From Cardiocondyla obscurior (lineage: Eukaryota; Arthropoda; Insecta; Hymenoptera; Formicidae): 64,000 nt of DNA. The translations under genes and the position numbers were made by a program. A model generated the notes under the pieces. It was not told the origin of the DNA. It made no database searches and saw nothing but the letters and a program-made list of their open reading frames with translations. This document shows, piece by piece, positions 49,932 through 60,880 of the stretch; position 1 is the stretch's first letter, and each line of letters begins with the position of its first letter. The stretch is taken from positions 6,612,001 through 6,676,000 of the forward strand of contig NC_091864.1 in assembly GCF_019399895.1 (NCBI RefSeq), in the 5' to 3' direction.

Positions 49932-52900
49932 CGGACGAATGTATTCCGCCAGCTCCTACTATCGTAGATACGTACGGTGCAGCTAGTTGCGAGAAACGAC
50001 AGCGAGCGTGTGCGAGAGCTAATACCGAAGTCGATGCTGGCGGAACGACGGCGGTATGTGTAACGATCCCTTGATTGCTGTACTCCGCTGCTACCGAGTT
50101 CGACGTTCACCGGTCTCCTTCAGGATTTTCTCATCTCCCTTTGTCTAGTTTCATGGTGCCCGCACCCCGCAAACCCGCGTCGATCGGTTGTCGCGGAGCA
50201 GAAGGAAGAAAGAGGAGGGAAGCCAAAGGTCCGGAAGTGGAAAGATCGGCGGTGTGTATCACACCGCTCGCGATGGAATGGACGTTTGATGTAAAAGGGC
50301 AAAAACCAGTCGGCATGTTTTGTCGAGCGCGAGAGCGCGATGGAACGCGACGGAACGGGGGCAAAGAACCGAAACGGACCGGCTCGCCAGCTCGGCCGCG
50401 AATAGTCCGACCAAGCCTATCGAGTTCGAGTCTCGCTCAACGAGTTGGCAAACTGTTCCCAACGCTGTGCTCGTTCCGCGCTGTGTAACTCTATGTAGCT
50501 CTGACCCCCGATATAACTACCCGAAAAGAGAAAGCAAAACACCCTAGCGAAGAACGAGATAGAAAGAAAGGACATACAGTTCGAGCACTGCATTTCCTGC
50601 GCACTTGTAACTTTTATGATCCGCGTAAAACAACGATTTTCACCGGTTTTCCTTGCATTACTTCGACCTTTCTCTTTTGTCTTTTTTTTTTTTAATTTTT
50701 ATTACACTTTCTCCTTCCTTTTTTACCTTAATTTTTTTTATTTTACGTCAGTCTGTTAATTAATATTTCGTACATAAATTTAAGGTTAATAAATCTCAGC
50801 CGCATTACAAATTTTATCACGATAATCGATACTGATTAATTAATTCTCGTCGCAGATGAGCGCTAGTCACGCAAATAAGATTTTGGCACGGAAAAGCAAA
50901 ATTAAATCAGTTTTAAACTTGATAAACAAGCCGTTTAATAGAAACTTGAAGTCGCGAGATCTCAGAAGTCTTTGGAGGCGTATCAGATGTATACACACTC
51001 TGAAAGCCACGCGGCTCGGGTTATCCTAACTCTGTCCCGATTTCCTGTGGACTTTACGACTTTGCTTGGCTTCGCGTGCCGGGCAAGAAAAATGTCACGG
51101 AAACGATCGAGGCGCGTCACGCTCCGCTCGATACGAAGGTAGCCGTGAAATTGGGGATTTAAGCACGGAAAGCGTGATTCGTGTTGTCGCCTCCTTCTCC
51201 TCTTCCTACGCTATACAAGACTTTAATTGAGTCGGACTTTTTACCGTTTGCACAAAAGCCTCGGTTATCTTGGTCGTATTTTTAGCAAAAAAGAAAAAAA
51301 AAGGAGAGAAAAAAACGCGGAAATTAAGAAAGATATTACTGTACTCATTAAAGGCCTTCAACTCGGCTTGATCCGAACGTTTAAGTTTTTTTTAATATTT
51401 TTTTAAATAGATATTTATTCCTTATACATTCTACATGCATGTACATATACGAAATAAATGTTAGCCCTTTAAAGTACGTAAAGCTTATGCCAGAAATATA
51501 AGACGCACGCATATTTTTGAGTACAAAAAAAAAAAAGGCACGAGTACGTAATGGAAGGAATTTTCGTCGTGTTACTGTCTACCTTGGCCATCTGTCGAGC
51601 CAAAATGCAGTCGGGAGTCGTTTTTAACGGACGTTTCTCCGCGAGCAGGAAAAGTAATAGTGTCATATTTGCGTAACAAGTGTCATACTAGAACTTTATC
51701 TCGCAAAGCCGACAGATGGGTCGACATTTCGAGCTTATGTCACAAGATGGAAACGAATACGTCGGGATATACGTCTGGTAACAAATACGGAGCTACACAT
51801 ACCGTTTACGTTCCCTCTTAGCTTTCTAGTTCTCCAGGCATATAATCCTTAACATTTGTAGACTTACCTGCAACAAAAAAGAAAATATGCAAACGTTATT
51901 AAAAATTAACAGCAAAAAAAAAAAGAAGCAATTGGGCGGGGTAAAAATCACTGCACGTTAAATATACCACTCGCCGAACACGCTGATATACGTGATCGAT
52001 CGTTGGTCGTATTTTAATCGGGCAGGCAGGATTTTGCGGCCCAAGCGCGATATTATCTCGAGCAAACCGATTAAGAAGTTTTATTGCTCGTGTCGGAGGG
52101 TGTGGCTCGGACTAATTGCCCAAAATACCCGACTCGCGGCCTAGCATAGCCCGGAACCCGGTATTAACGTTAATTCACGGTTCCCATGGAAGAAGATATC
52201 GCGTTGTGCTGTCAATGATGATGTATGCCGATTACAACACGCGACAACGTCGTTATTATAACTCATCCCTTTATTGCCGAGAACAGTTTTGCCAGGCGCC
52301 AAATACTTGGCTAAGCGAAAAGTTGACAATTAGCTTTATTATATGCCTGGTCTTGCTTTAATGACCGCTTGTACCATTTCATAAACGTGAGCAGGAATAA
52401 AGACGCGAAAAGGAAGGAGGGGGAGTAAAGAGGAGTTGTGCAGTGGCAACGTCGTTTTCACGACTGCTTGAAAGAGGGCAATTAATTTTAGCTTTCGCCT
52501 CCTCTTCCGCAACGTAAGATTCTGTACGTAAATATTGCCATTGAAACGCGCCCGCCGCCATCAATTGCGAAAGAAATACTATCTTAACGAATTTAAAGAA
52601 GCTGCACGCAATTGTACATCACTTACTTGACCTTTGTGCGCGGTATTCAACACAATGCAAAAGAGCCTCCGCGTTTTAATTGCTTCGCCAATTATATAAA
52701 CATCTCGACGTTACGGCATTTATCACGAAATTACACAATTGATTAAATTAAAATATTTTGCCATGTTTTCAATTTGCAATCGATTGCGAATTAATAACGT
52801 AGCATCAAAGATATCATCGGTCGAAAAGTTACGAATTTGATATCAGCACCGAATACTACTTTTTCAAAGGAAATGAGAAAGAAGTTGATTTCAATTCAAT

Positions 52901-54561
52901 AGCCCTCGTGACGAAAGCTCGTTCCATGTCTCAATGTGCTCAAAAAGTTTTTACCTCACTCCCTCTTGTGATTTCTCCTCCATCTCTTTCTATTTCTTTC
53001 AAGTTTTTGTAACAAGCTGCACGTTTACGGAGCAAAACGGGGAGGGAGAAAAAAAAGAAAGAAATTTTTCGCATTAAAGTGAGTGGAACTAAATCGATGA
53101 TATCTGTTAATCAAAAGCGGCAAACATCTCTTGTTTGGTGCTAATTAAAATATATTTTATATTTGATTCATATCAGATATAAAATAAAATTTTTTAACAG
53201 AAATTATATCTCTTGTCGTCATCAATTAATATCGATTTAATGCGAATCGTTAGCATATGAATGAATAAGTTACTTGTACCATACCTAAAATAAAATCTTG
53301 ATCGTAATCCGATTAAATACGTGAATTTCGAGTTCTGACTCGCGCTTATTTCTTATCCATAATTCATCCGGAAAAGATTAAAACAGCCGTACGATTATCA
53401 AAGATATTAATCAATTTGAAGAAGGAAAAAAATAAAATAAAATGTGCCCTACGTATAGGCGTAATGGAAAATTAAGCTTTAATCGCAGACGAGCGTGCGA
53501 CTATAATTTCGCAGTGAAGATTCGTTGTAAGAAAAATGCTTCTCTCAGTACCTGAAGTGTCGTAAATTGTCTCACAACGCGCGATCCGCGAGATTAGTTA
53601 ATAAATCGAAGTAATTATCTTCTATTAAATGTTTTACGCTCACTGAGGAATGTCTCGTTACTCATTCGCCGCCGTATCCGCGTTCTTGAGCATCACGAAA
53701 ATTCTCACGGCCTTCATGCAAGATACCTTATGCGTCTTATGCGCCTATGCATATCGTAGATAGCAATAGACACCGCAACAGGGGGCCTTTCGTTGCGGAG
53801 AGTAACTAGAAATATGTAGGTATAGTCTTCTCTAGGTGTATTAGCATAGTTATGCTGTACCTCAGCGGTACTTTTGTACGGGCGTACAATACAGCAAAGT
53901 AGCGTCGTAAAACCAACTTCATCCGTAACGCCGCGTGTCCTTCTTGTATACACCCGCCGATAATTCTGCCGGCTTAAAAGCCAGTTTGCATTACAATGCC
54001 GAAGTAAAGTTTTGTTTAACGTGTTTCGAACGACAATCGAAGCTCTCCCGTACCTCCTCTACGCTTGCAAATTAAATCGAGATGATCGATAATAATACCC
54101 TCCGAAGTTACATTTGCGACCTGATTTTCTAAATGGAAAAAAGAAATGCGGGAGAGCTCATGTTCGCGTAACGTTATGATCGAGCAGATTCTATAAAGTG
54201 AAAAACTTCGCGCAGATTCCGTAAGATAAAGAATGAAAGTTCGGGATTATGTAAATGGTTTCTACGCCAGTCAACCTGGGAATTGTGCGCTCTGCGAAAA
54301 CTTGGATCGATTATATTAATATGCATTCGCCATATATCATCAGTCTGCCCAGCATAATTTAAATATGTAGAGTAATTTCACAATTCTGTCGAATGAGATA
54401 ATTTTATTTGCGATCTCATTGGAAACCGCAGATTGGAAATACGTTCGTACAAAAGGTATTACTTAATTTCTTAATAAGGGGGATAATGCAATTTGTAAGC
54501 ATTGAAATGTAAAAACTCTCGACGAAATTCAACATCGAACGAATTTTCAGAGCTTTTTACG

Positions 54562-54579
54562 AAAAAAAAAAAAAAAAAA
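54562..54579 (+). repeat. A18 homopolymer
   Basis: Eighteen consecutive A residues. Confidence 0.95.
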
Positions 54580-55151
54580 GCGGAAGACTTGAATCGATAT
54601 AAGTAGAATCTCAGGATGCATTTATCTTTCACATCGCGGTTCTTCCAAACGTTCTTTACGCTCGTTTAATTTAACCGGCTAAAGATGGATGAAGTTGAAG
54701 AGACCGAGTTAACCACGAGTAATCTGTCGTAGCGGAAAAACCGTCGCATCACGTCGTGCCTTGTAAGTCCTTCGGAAGTAGCCACTTTGCGGCCTAATAT
54801 TGATTTCCCGTCGTCTTCCGTCGCAACCCCCGGCGGTTTTTCTTTCGCCGGAACACAGCGGACGGAAATTATAGGCCCACGGAAACGCAGGGCGTCTATG
54901 TATGCATGCATGCGACACAATGCGCGCCGCATATCGCGTCAAAAGGGTACCGCGATTTCCCTATGTAAATCGCCAAGGTGGCACACAGCCCGCTAAAATA
55001 ACCGTCGGGAATAATGCCGTAGATTGGGAGGTCGAGTTAGCGTGCGCATCGCGAGAAACGGACAATATATCGTTGGGCTGGCCATTATGGTGGACCATTA
55101 AATAGTCGACACACCGAGATAACGAGCATTACCACACAACTGCTACATTAG

Positions 55152-55198
55152 GTACGTACCCTCTACGTACGTAGAGGGTACGTACGTACGTACGTACG
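55152..55198. repeat. 34-bp perfect palindrome (55152-55185) followed by GTAC repeats
   Basis: Arms of 17 bases (gtacgtaccctctacgt and its complement) meet with no spacer between 55168 and 55169. I checked each of the 17 pairs. The right arm runs into a short (GTAC)n/(TACG)n tract ending at 55198. Such a sequence can extrude a cruciform or arise by template switching at a short tandem repeat. Confidence 0.9.
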
Positions 55199-55389
55199 GA
55201 TGCAACGCGCGTTTATAGAACCGTGTGCAACGTGTTTCCTCTTTCGACCTTCGCACAAGAACATTTTATTTGTCTATTCTTTTCGCGTCTCGAATCATAT
55301 ATTTTATATTTCCGTATCGCTCAAGTTTAACAGGGAAATAATCCTATCATTTTTACACGTAATTTAATTATATTCTCGATTCGTGCTAT

Positions 55390-55530
55390 AATTTGCACTA
55401 CCACTACCACTACCACCTCTCCCGTATCTTTCGGTGGTCGGGATAGAGGGAAGTCACGTACGCTAGCCGCCGTCGCCGCTCCCCGCGGAAAATTTCATAT
55501 CTGTTTTTTAATGTATTGTACATACTTGCA
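55390..55530 (+). repeat. Dispersed repeat, copy 2
   Basis: Second copy of the element at 6246-6370, in the same orientation. The shared core is 55451-55473 (22 of 23 bases identical), with weaker matches upstream (taccacctctcccg) and downstream (atctg-tttt-aatgta). A short CACTAC repeat lies at its left edge. Edges are approximate and the class is unknown. Confidence 0.5.
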
Positions 55531-57630
55531 CTAATGTCTCATGGAGAAGATTTATATTACATTATGTTGGATTAATTCGAAACACTGCATATCTGTAACG
55601 TTAAATTTGTTTTCCAATTTCACTGTGAACCAAATTATTTTTAAAAATTTGTATCAGTTTTACATGTAACGCATATGTATGAATTTCGAATTTGTAAATT
55701 TTATTAAAAGAATCCACTTTTATTTCAATTAAAAAAATAAAATTTATATACACGTGCGACGGTGATGGTGCAATTCAAAGAGCAAAAACATTCACTTTTT
55801 GGAAAAAGGCTTTGTTATACCAGTTTGCTTTTCTCCCGAACGTTCCTCTGTTACCTTTAATTGGCTCCCAGCAGAGTGCACATCGTAATTACAGGCAAAG
55901 TGTAGCGACATTTGTAATATTCGACTCAGTGATTTATAAAACGGAATTTTAGAGTTTGCCGAGTAATCATTAAATGTATTCACAAAACGGAAAGTATATC
56001 TAAACTGAAGGATCTACGTAAAATGCGTCTTGAAAAGAACACACTTTAAAATGCAGAACATTTCCTTTTTCGAGAAAGATGTCGCGATTCCGACTTAACT
56101 TCTTTACCTCCCTGTCGTTTCATCTTCCAGAGATCTCTCCTGTTCCATTACTAACGAAGAACATAAACGCCCAGGTTCCTACGTTCCTCGCCCGTTCACA
56201 TTTCCACAGACATTCTCGCCGCAAAGAGTATTCTTTAGATTCTCTGCTGGCGGGACAAAGCATATTGCTAACCGTACACATCGACGATTCAACGAACAAG
56301 TACCATATATTATTTCCTTTGTCTCCCTTTCGCCGTTAATTTCCACGTGACTTCAGAAAACAATTCGATTACAATCGAGTTGCGCGTAACGAGATGTATC
56401 GCATCGGAGAGAAAAGATTAAAAGAAATTGAAACAGACGTGGTTCAGAGGCACGAGAGTGATTCGACCGGACTAATGAAAGTAACGCAATTTTATGATTC
56501 GTAAAAGTGATCCAATTTCTCTTCATCGCGATACGGTGCATAAGCACAAGACTTAAACTAATTCGATTTCCTTCTAACGCTTAAAGAAGCGCTCAAAGAA
56601 AAAAAAAAAAAAGAGAGAAGAAATTGATAAATAAAGATAAAAAAAAATAAAAAAAAATTAAGGCATCTCGATACAGTGTATCCTCGCGCTTATTACAGTA
56701 AGATTACCGTGCATACGGAATGAGCGCGTACCCGCTTATTTGAGACAGTACAGGAAATCGAAAAGAAATATTCAGTGCGTGTTCAGTACCTATTAGCGCG
56801 TCGCTACAATAATTGTTACCTATTTGATGTTTTTCCTTCCGCGATTTGCTTCGACTCGATTCACTGTCGCGGAGAAAAGTTATCCCAAGCCGCGAGTAAA
56901 TACAGGATATCCAAGATATACTGCGAGAACTCTCCGAGTGGCCATAAATCACTCACGCGTAGTCTCGGACTCATATACTTACTTTCAACCAATGAAAGCG
57001 GGATAATAAGATTAATGCGTGACGTGTGCAGGCGAAGCTAGGACAAAGGTAATTTAAGGATGAGTGGTTCGCTAAAAAGTTTCGGGAAATGCGCGTATTG
57101 CCGGAGGGATCTCTCACGTAATTTTATCGCGCGCGATGTGCACTTCTCGTTTTCTCAGAGAATAAGAGATGGTGTGCGACGCGTGTAACGAGTATCGCGA
57201 AAGCTGCGAGATCTTAAGCATCGGTTGATAATTGGGCGGAAAGGAAATCGGAAGGAAAGTCGCTCGTGACGACTCGAGATCTTAACCGTAAGAGTTGTTT
57301 TTTGCCACTGCGGCCGGACCTGCGGTCCGTAGCAATGAGAAAGAGCACCTCGTTAGTCTCAAATCGGTCAACCGAGCATTGAATCTAGCAAAGAGACGGA
57401 GCCTCTCGTTTCAGCCAAATTCCGCAACAGATATCGACTTTTCGAGCACTCGTGTGGAATCCCTCCTCTCCATGTGTGAGCGTCACAAAGGAGAGCTACG
57501 GGACGGTGGTTGCAAAGAGGATGGCTGATCGTTAGGCGGTGTGCTTCCGAATGGCGCCGAAGTAGCGGCGGGAAAAGAAGAAAACGAGAGAAACGAGACA
57601 GTCAGAAAAAGGAGCCGAAAGAAGGATAAT

Positions 57631-57652
57631 AAAAAAAAAAAAAAAAAAAAAA
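57631..57652 (+). repeat. A22 homopolymer
   Basis: Twenty-two consecutive A residues. Open frames crossing it (poly-Lys on one strand, poly-Phe on the other) are artefacts. Confidence 0.95.
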
Positions 57653-60223
57653 GCAAAAGGGAATGGCACGTCGATGTCGTGGATGATTGCACCGTAATCG
57701 GGTCTCGTACTCCCCCTGAATCTCTTCGCCGCGCGTTACAGTCCTCGGAGAATCGTCGTCATTCCGACCGTGGTTCTTATCACCTGAACGTACTGCCACA
57801 GGACGCGGCACGTTGTTACCGCGCGTACCGCCGAATAACGGCTATCCCACGACATTGCCTCGACCGCAAGAGCTATTAAAATGTAAATTGACCGGCGTTC
57901 GTTTGACTAAACAGTCATCAGAGACTCCCTTGCACGGGTTAGTTCGTGCAGTAGCGATTACTCTGTACACTCCACTTTCCGCCCTGAAATTCCCCGGTGG
58001 ATCCGGGATTCAGCGTGCAGCCGACGCACCTATACGCGGTGTAATCGCGTCGTTATCTCGCACAGTTCAACTCTCCTGTTACTTGACGGAAATCTTTTGG
58101 CGCTCAATGCCCGGCGCAATGTACACGCGCGTATACGATGAATACGTCCGAACGCGCGCATCGCTTGAATAATATTCGCTCCAGCTCTCCTGCGTAATAG
58201 CGGTTACTTCCGGCTCGTAGAAGCGGCCGACACCGTAGATGTATCTCGTCCTGTGTAATATATTCGCGGATACCCACCCCGAGCGATCCCGGCTCGTTCC
58301 TTTCGCGGACACGGGCGCGATATCCTTTACGAATTACGGCAATTCAAGGAGTAATGTTTTTCCGTCACGTCCCGAGCGCGGGCAAGCGACTACGGACAAT
58401 CGTAGACCCGTCGCAGAAATTCATGCAACATTCATCCTTCGCGCTCGCCGTGTCGCTTCCGCGTCTATTGTCAGCACATACTTTAAAGCCACGTTGGCCG
58501 CTCTTCTCCTTTCTCTTCGGCGTTATCTGTTCGAAGACATCCGCGGGTGGTTGCGTTGGCGATAGCGCGCGAAAGGCGGACGTCGGAAGGATTAAGTCGT
58601 CGTTGCATTCGCGTATCATTAATCATGTGATAAGCGGCAACGCTAGAAAATCGTTAGTACCCGCGAAGCTGCGGGTTTAGGCGTGGGCGTTACGATGCTA
58701 CGTGCGATCTACGACGCGGCCTTCGGATGAATCGTTCGAATCCGCGAGCGTCAGTTCTGTCCGGCGTAAAATATCTCATTATTATGTCCCGTCTTTCTCC
58801 GCGCATGCACGTCGTTAATAATCATTCGATATCGCGAACGCAATCTTATTTCGGATAAATCTTTTTATCGTGAAACCGTCGTTTTTGTAATGATTTATTT
58901 AATTTAAAAGATAAACGATTTCTTCTCCGTTACCGTAATCCCTCGCGCGCTAACATGCATATTTAGAGCAAACCTCGCGGAAACGGTTAAACACAGCCTG
59001 AAAGAATACATTTCCTTTTAAGAAGAAATTATACCTGATCAATGCAACGTAAACTGACGGCTACCGCGGTCCACGTAATAAGGAAAGTTTAGCAGTAAAC
59101 GAGTTGAGCCAGGAAAGACAGAACGAAAGGGAACGAAAGAGAATGGGAGAAATAGAGGGAAAGAAAGAGAGGCAGAAAACAAGGAAGAAAAGAGTTAAGG
59201 GGAATAGGTTCGTTTTTGCTGATAAACGCTCTCCGCGAACGTTAATTGCATTCCACGTGAATGCCCGCGATCGAGAGATTTGCCATGGTTGCCCCGGCGG
59301 GGCCCGCCAAGGCATCGCAGGAGCTTTGGTTGAAAGCATGGTATGTCTGGCTCTTGAAATTCCTCAGGAGGGTAAAATTATGCGGAATGGCCGCGCGACG
59401 ACGCGGCGCCCTGTTACGGTAGTGGTAGCCGTGATTACCGATTCAGAAGATTTTCAAGTTCCTATCCCCATCAGTTACGTCGATATTCCAACGGACACGA
59501 ATGCTCGTTAATTAGCCGGAACACCCCGCTATCGCGTTCTTACGTTTAGTATTTCAATTACCGCCGCATCTTGCATATCGTGTTTCGCGATAATCAAGAA
59601 CGAAGGGATTTGTGCTTGATGCGTAATATCCTACGCATCCAAGGCGAAACGGCCCGTGCACCACTCGTCCCGTTAATCCGCCTTCTTTTCTCTATCCTTT
59701 TTTTCTTTTTTTTTTTCTTTTCTTAATCTTTCCAACGCGTACGTGAGATAGTTGCCCGCAAAGCGAGTAAACAGGCGCATTTATTATAAACGCGATAGAG
59801 AACAAAAATTATCATACACACGATTATCATATTTACTTCTGCGCTTTAGCGGCGTTAGTTTGTTGCGCGAGTGCACCGTCGTGATTTTATAGATATTTTT
59901 GCTAAAAGCCTCCGTCGCGATATTCTCGCGAAGATACGGCGCAACGTTGGCGTATTCCAGGGAATAGCAAAAAAAGGAAGGATTTCCTGTGATGTTTAAG
60001 CGCGCATTAACCTGTCCTTCCATGCTGTCTCTTAAGAATACATCAGAGAAGAGCTTTACCGAGAAGTAAACGACAATGAGTATTTTGCGACGTAACGACG
60101 TGGGTGCAGCTGCAGAAAAAGATAGCTATTGAGCGCGCAATGTAAGTTATATACAATACGTAGAGCGTGCTGGATAATTTTACAGAAATAGCTAGTATAA
60201 CGATAATAATACATAAAACACTT

Positions 60224-60242
60224 AAAAAAAAAAAAAAAAAAA
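60224..60242 (+). repeat. A19 homopolymer
   Basis: Nineteen consecutive A residues. Confidence 0.9.
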
Positions 60243-60514
60243 TAAAGTTATACGTTATACGATCAAGTGCGCAATTACAAACGACGTTGGTTGCAGCTTA
60301 GTTTTTTTTTCTACGGAACATTCAAGCTTTAATCAAATTTTACGATTTAATATAACCCAAGTAAATCAAAACTTTATCGAGATTATATTTAAGATTCTAG
60401 AGATCCTTTGGTGTATCTTTTATAGCACGCGCGCTGTAAAAATAGCAGTAATATTCAGGCGCGGAGAAAATGTCGAGAGATATTTCGCAGCGAGGATTTT
60501 CTTCAAAGTGTGAT

Positions 60515-60812
60515 TTACGAGCGTAAGGAATCAATGTCTATGGAACGGTCAACCTGGCGTATCTCCGATGCACTTTGAGCATCGTACGAGGTGGTAGATG
60601 CACGGTCAATGTGCACAACCGGCGGCAATCGCAATCGGCCGTGGTCATCTCGGTGGATTGAAACCACCGGCGGGGAGATATCGCGCCACCCCCGTCGCAG
60701 ATCCCGCAGCTTCTGCGACCGCTTGATGGCAGTGACAGCCTCGCAGGCAGCCGTTGTAATCGCGCGGAGACCGCCACACACGATAGCAGACGTCGCGAAC
60801 AACCAGTAGCTC
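60515..60812 (-). CDS. Candidate 3' terminal exon of an unknown membrane protein
   Basis: A minus-strand frame closes with TAA at 60515-60517 and is open up to 60880. A possible acceptor (GTTGTTCAG) places the exon start at 60812, with one leading base completing a split codon, giving 98 residues. The peptide starts SYWLFATSAIVCGGLRAITT, a hydrophobic segment long enough to cross a membrane. A basic stretch (AIKRSQKLRDLRRGWRD) follows, then a tail rich in Pro, Val, His, Ser and Asp ending in DIDSLRS. Third codon positions favour C and G (atc, gtc, ctg, aag, cag, gag), which chance frames nearby do not show so clearly. No family is recognised, no in-frame ATG exists, and I found no upstream exon on the minus strand. 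The pyrimidine tract before the acceptor is weak, so this may still be a chance frame. If real, the gene would be antisense to, and possibly nested in, the PAN-domain gene. Confidence 0.33.
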
Positions 60813-60880
60813 CTGAACAACGATCGTTTATACTCGGTGATCGGGAATTCAAGTAAATCATTCGAGGCGCGCGGCCGCCT

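Larger units (their letters stand above)
45070..55389. other. Non-coding or unassigned region
   Basis: No gene is recognised. CpG-rich blocks (about 45740-47150, 48840-49150, 49600-50500) alternate with AT-rich blocks (50620-51530, 52730-53450, 54300-54560). The region holds a (GA)21 tract, an 18-bp perfect palindrome at 49914-49931, a run of three small hairpins at 53843-53888, an A18 run at 54562-54579 and a 34-bp perfect palindrome at 55152-55185. Frames at 46765-47146 (both strands) and 50075-50488 are open but have no domain, no splice context and Arg/Ser/Pro-rich translations. Confidence 0.55.
55531..60514. other. Non-coding or unassigned region
   Basis: No gene is recognised. An AT-rich block (55530-56040) leads into mixed sequence with purine-rich segments near 56600, 57540-57660 and 59100-59200. 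An A22 run lies at 57631-57652 and an A19 run at 60224-60242. The + frame at 59104-59511 begins in purine low-complexity sequence and ends in a more ordinary-looking peptide, but it has no domain or splice support and was not accepted. Confidence 0.55.

Noticed and set aside
59104..59511. 135-codon + frame
   Set aside because: It begins in a purine-only low-complexity tract; the later part looks ordinary but has no domain and no acceptor to separate it from the tract.
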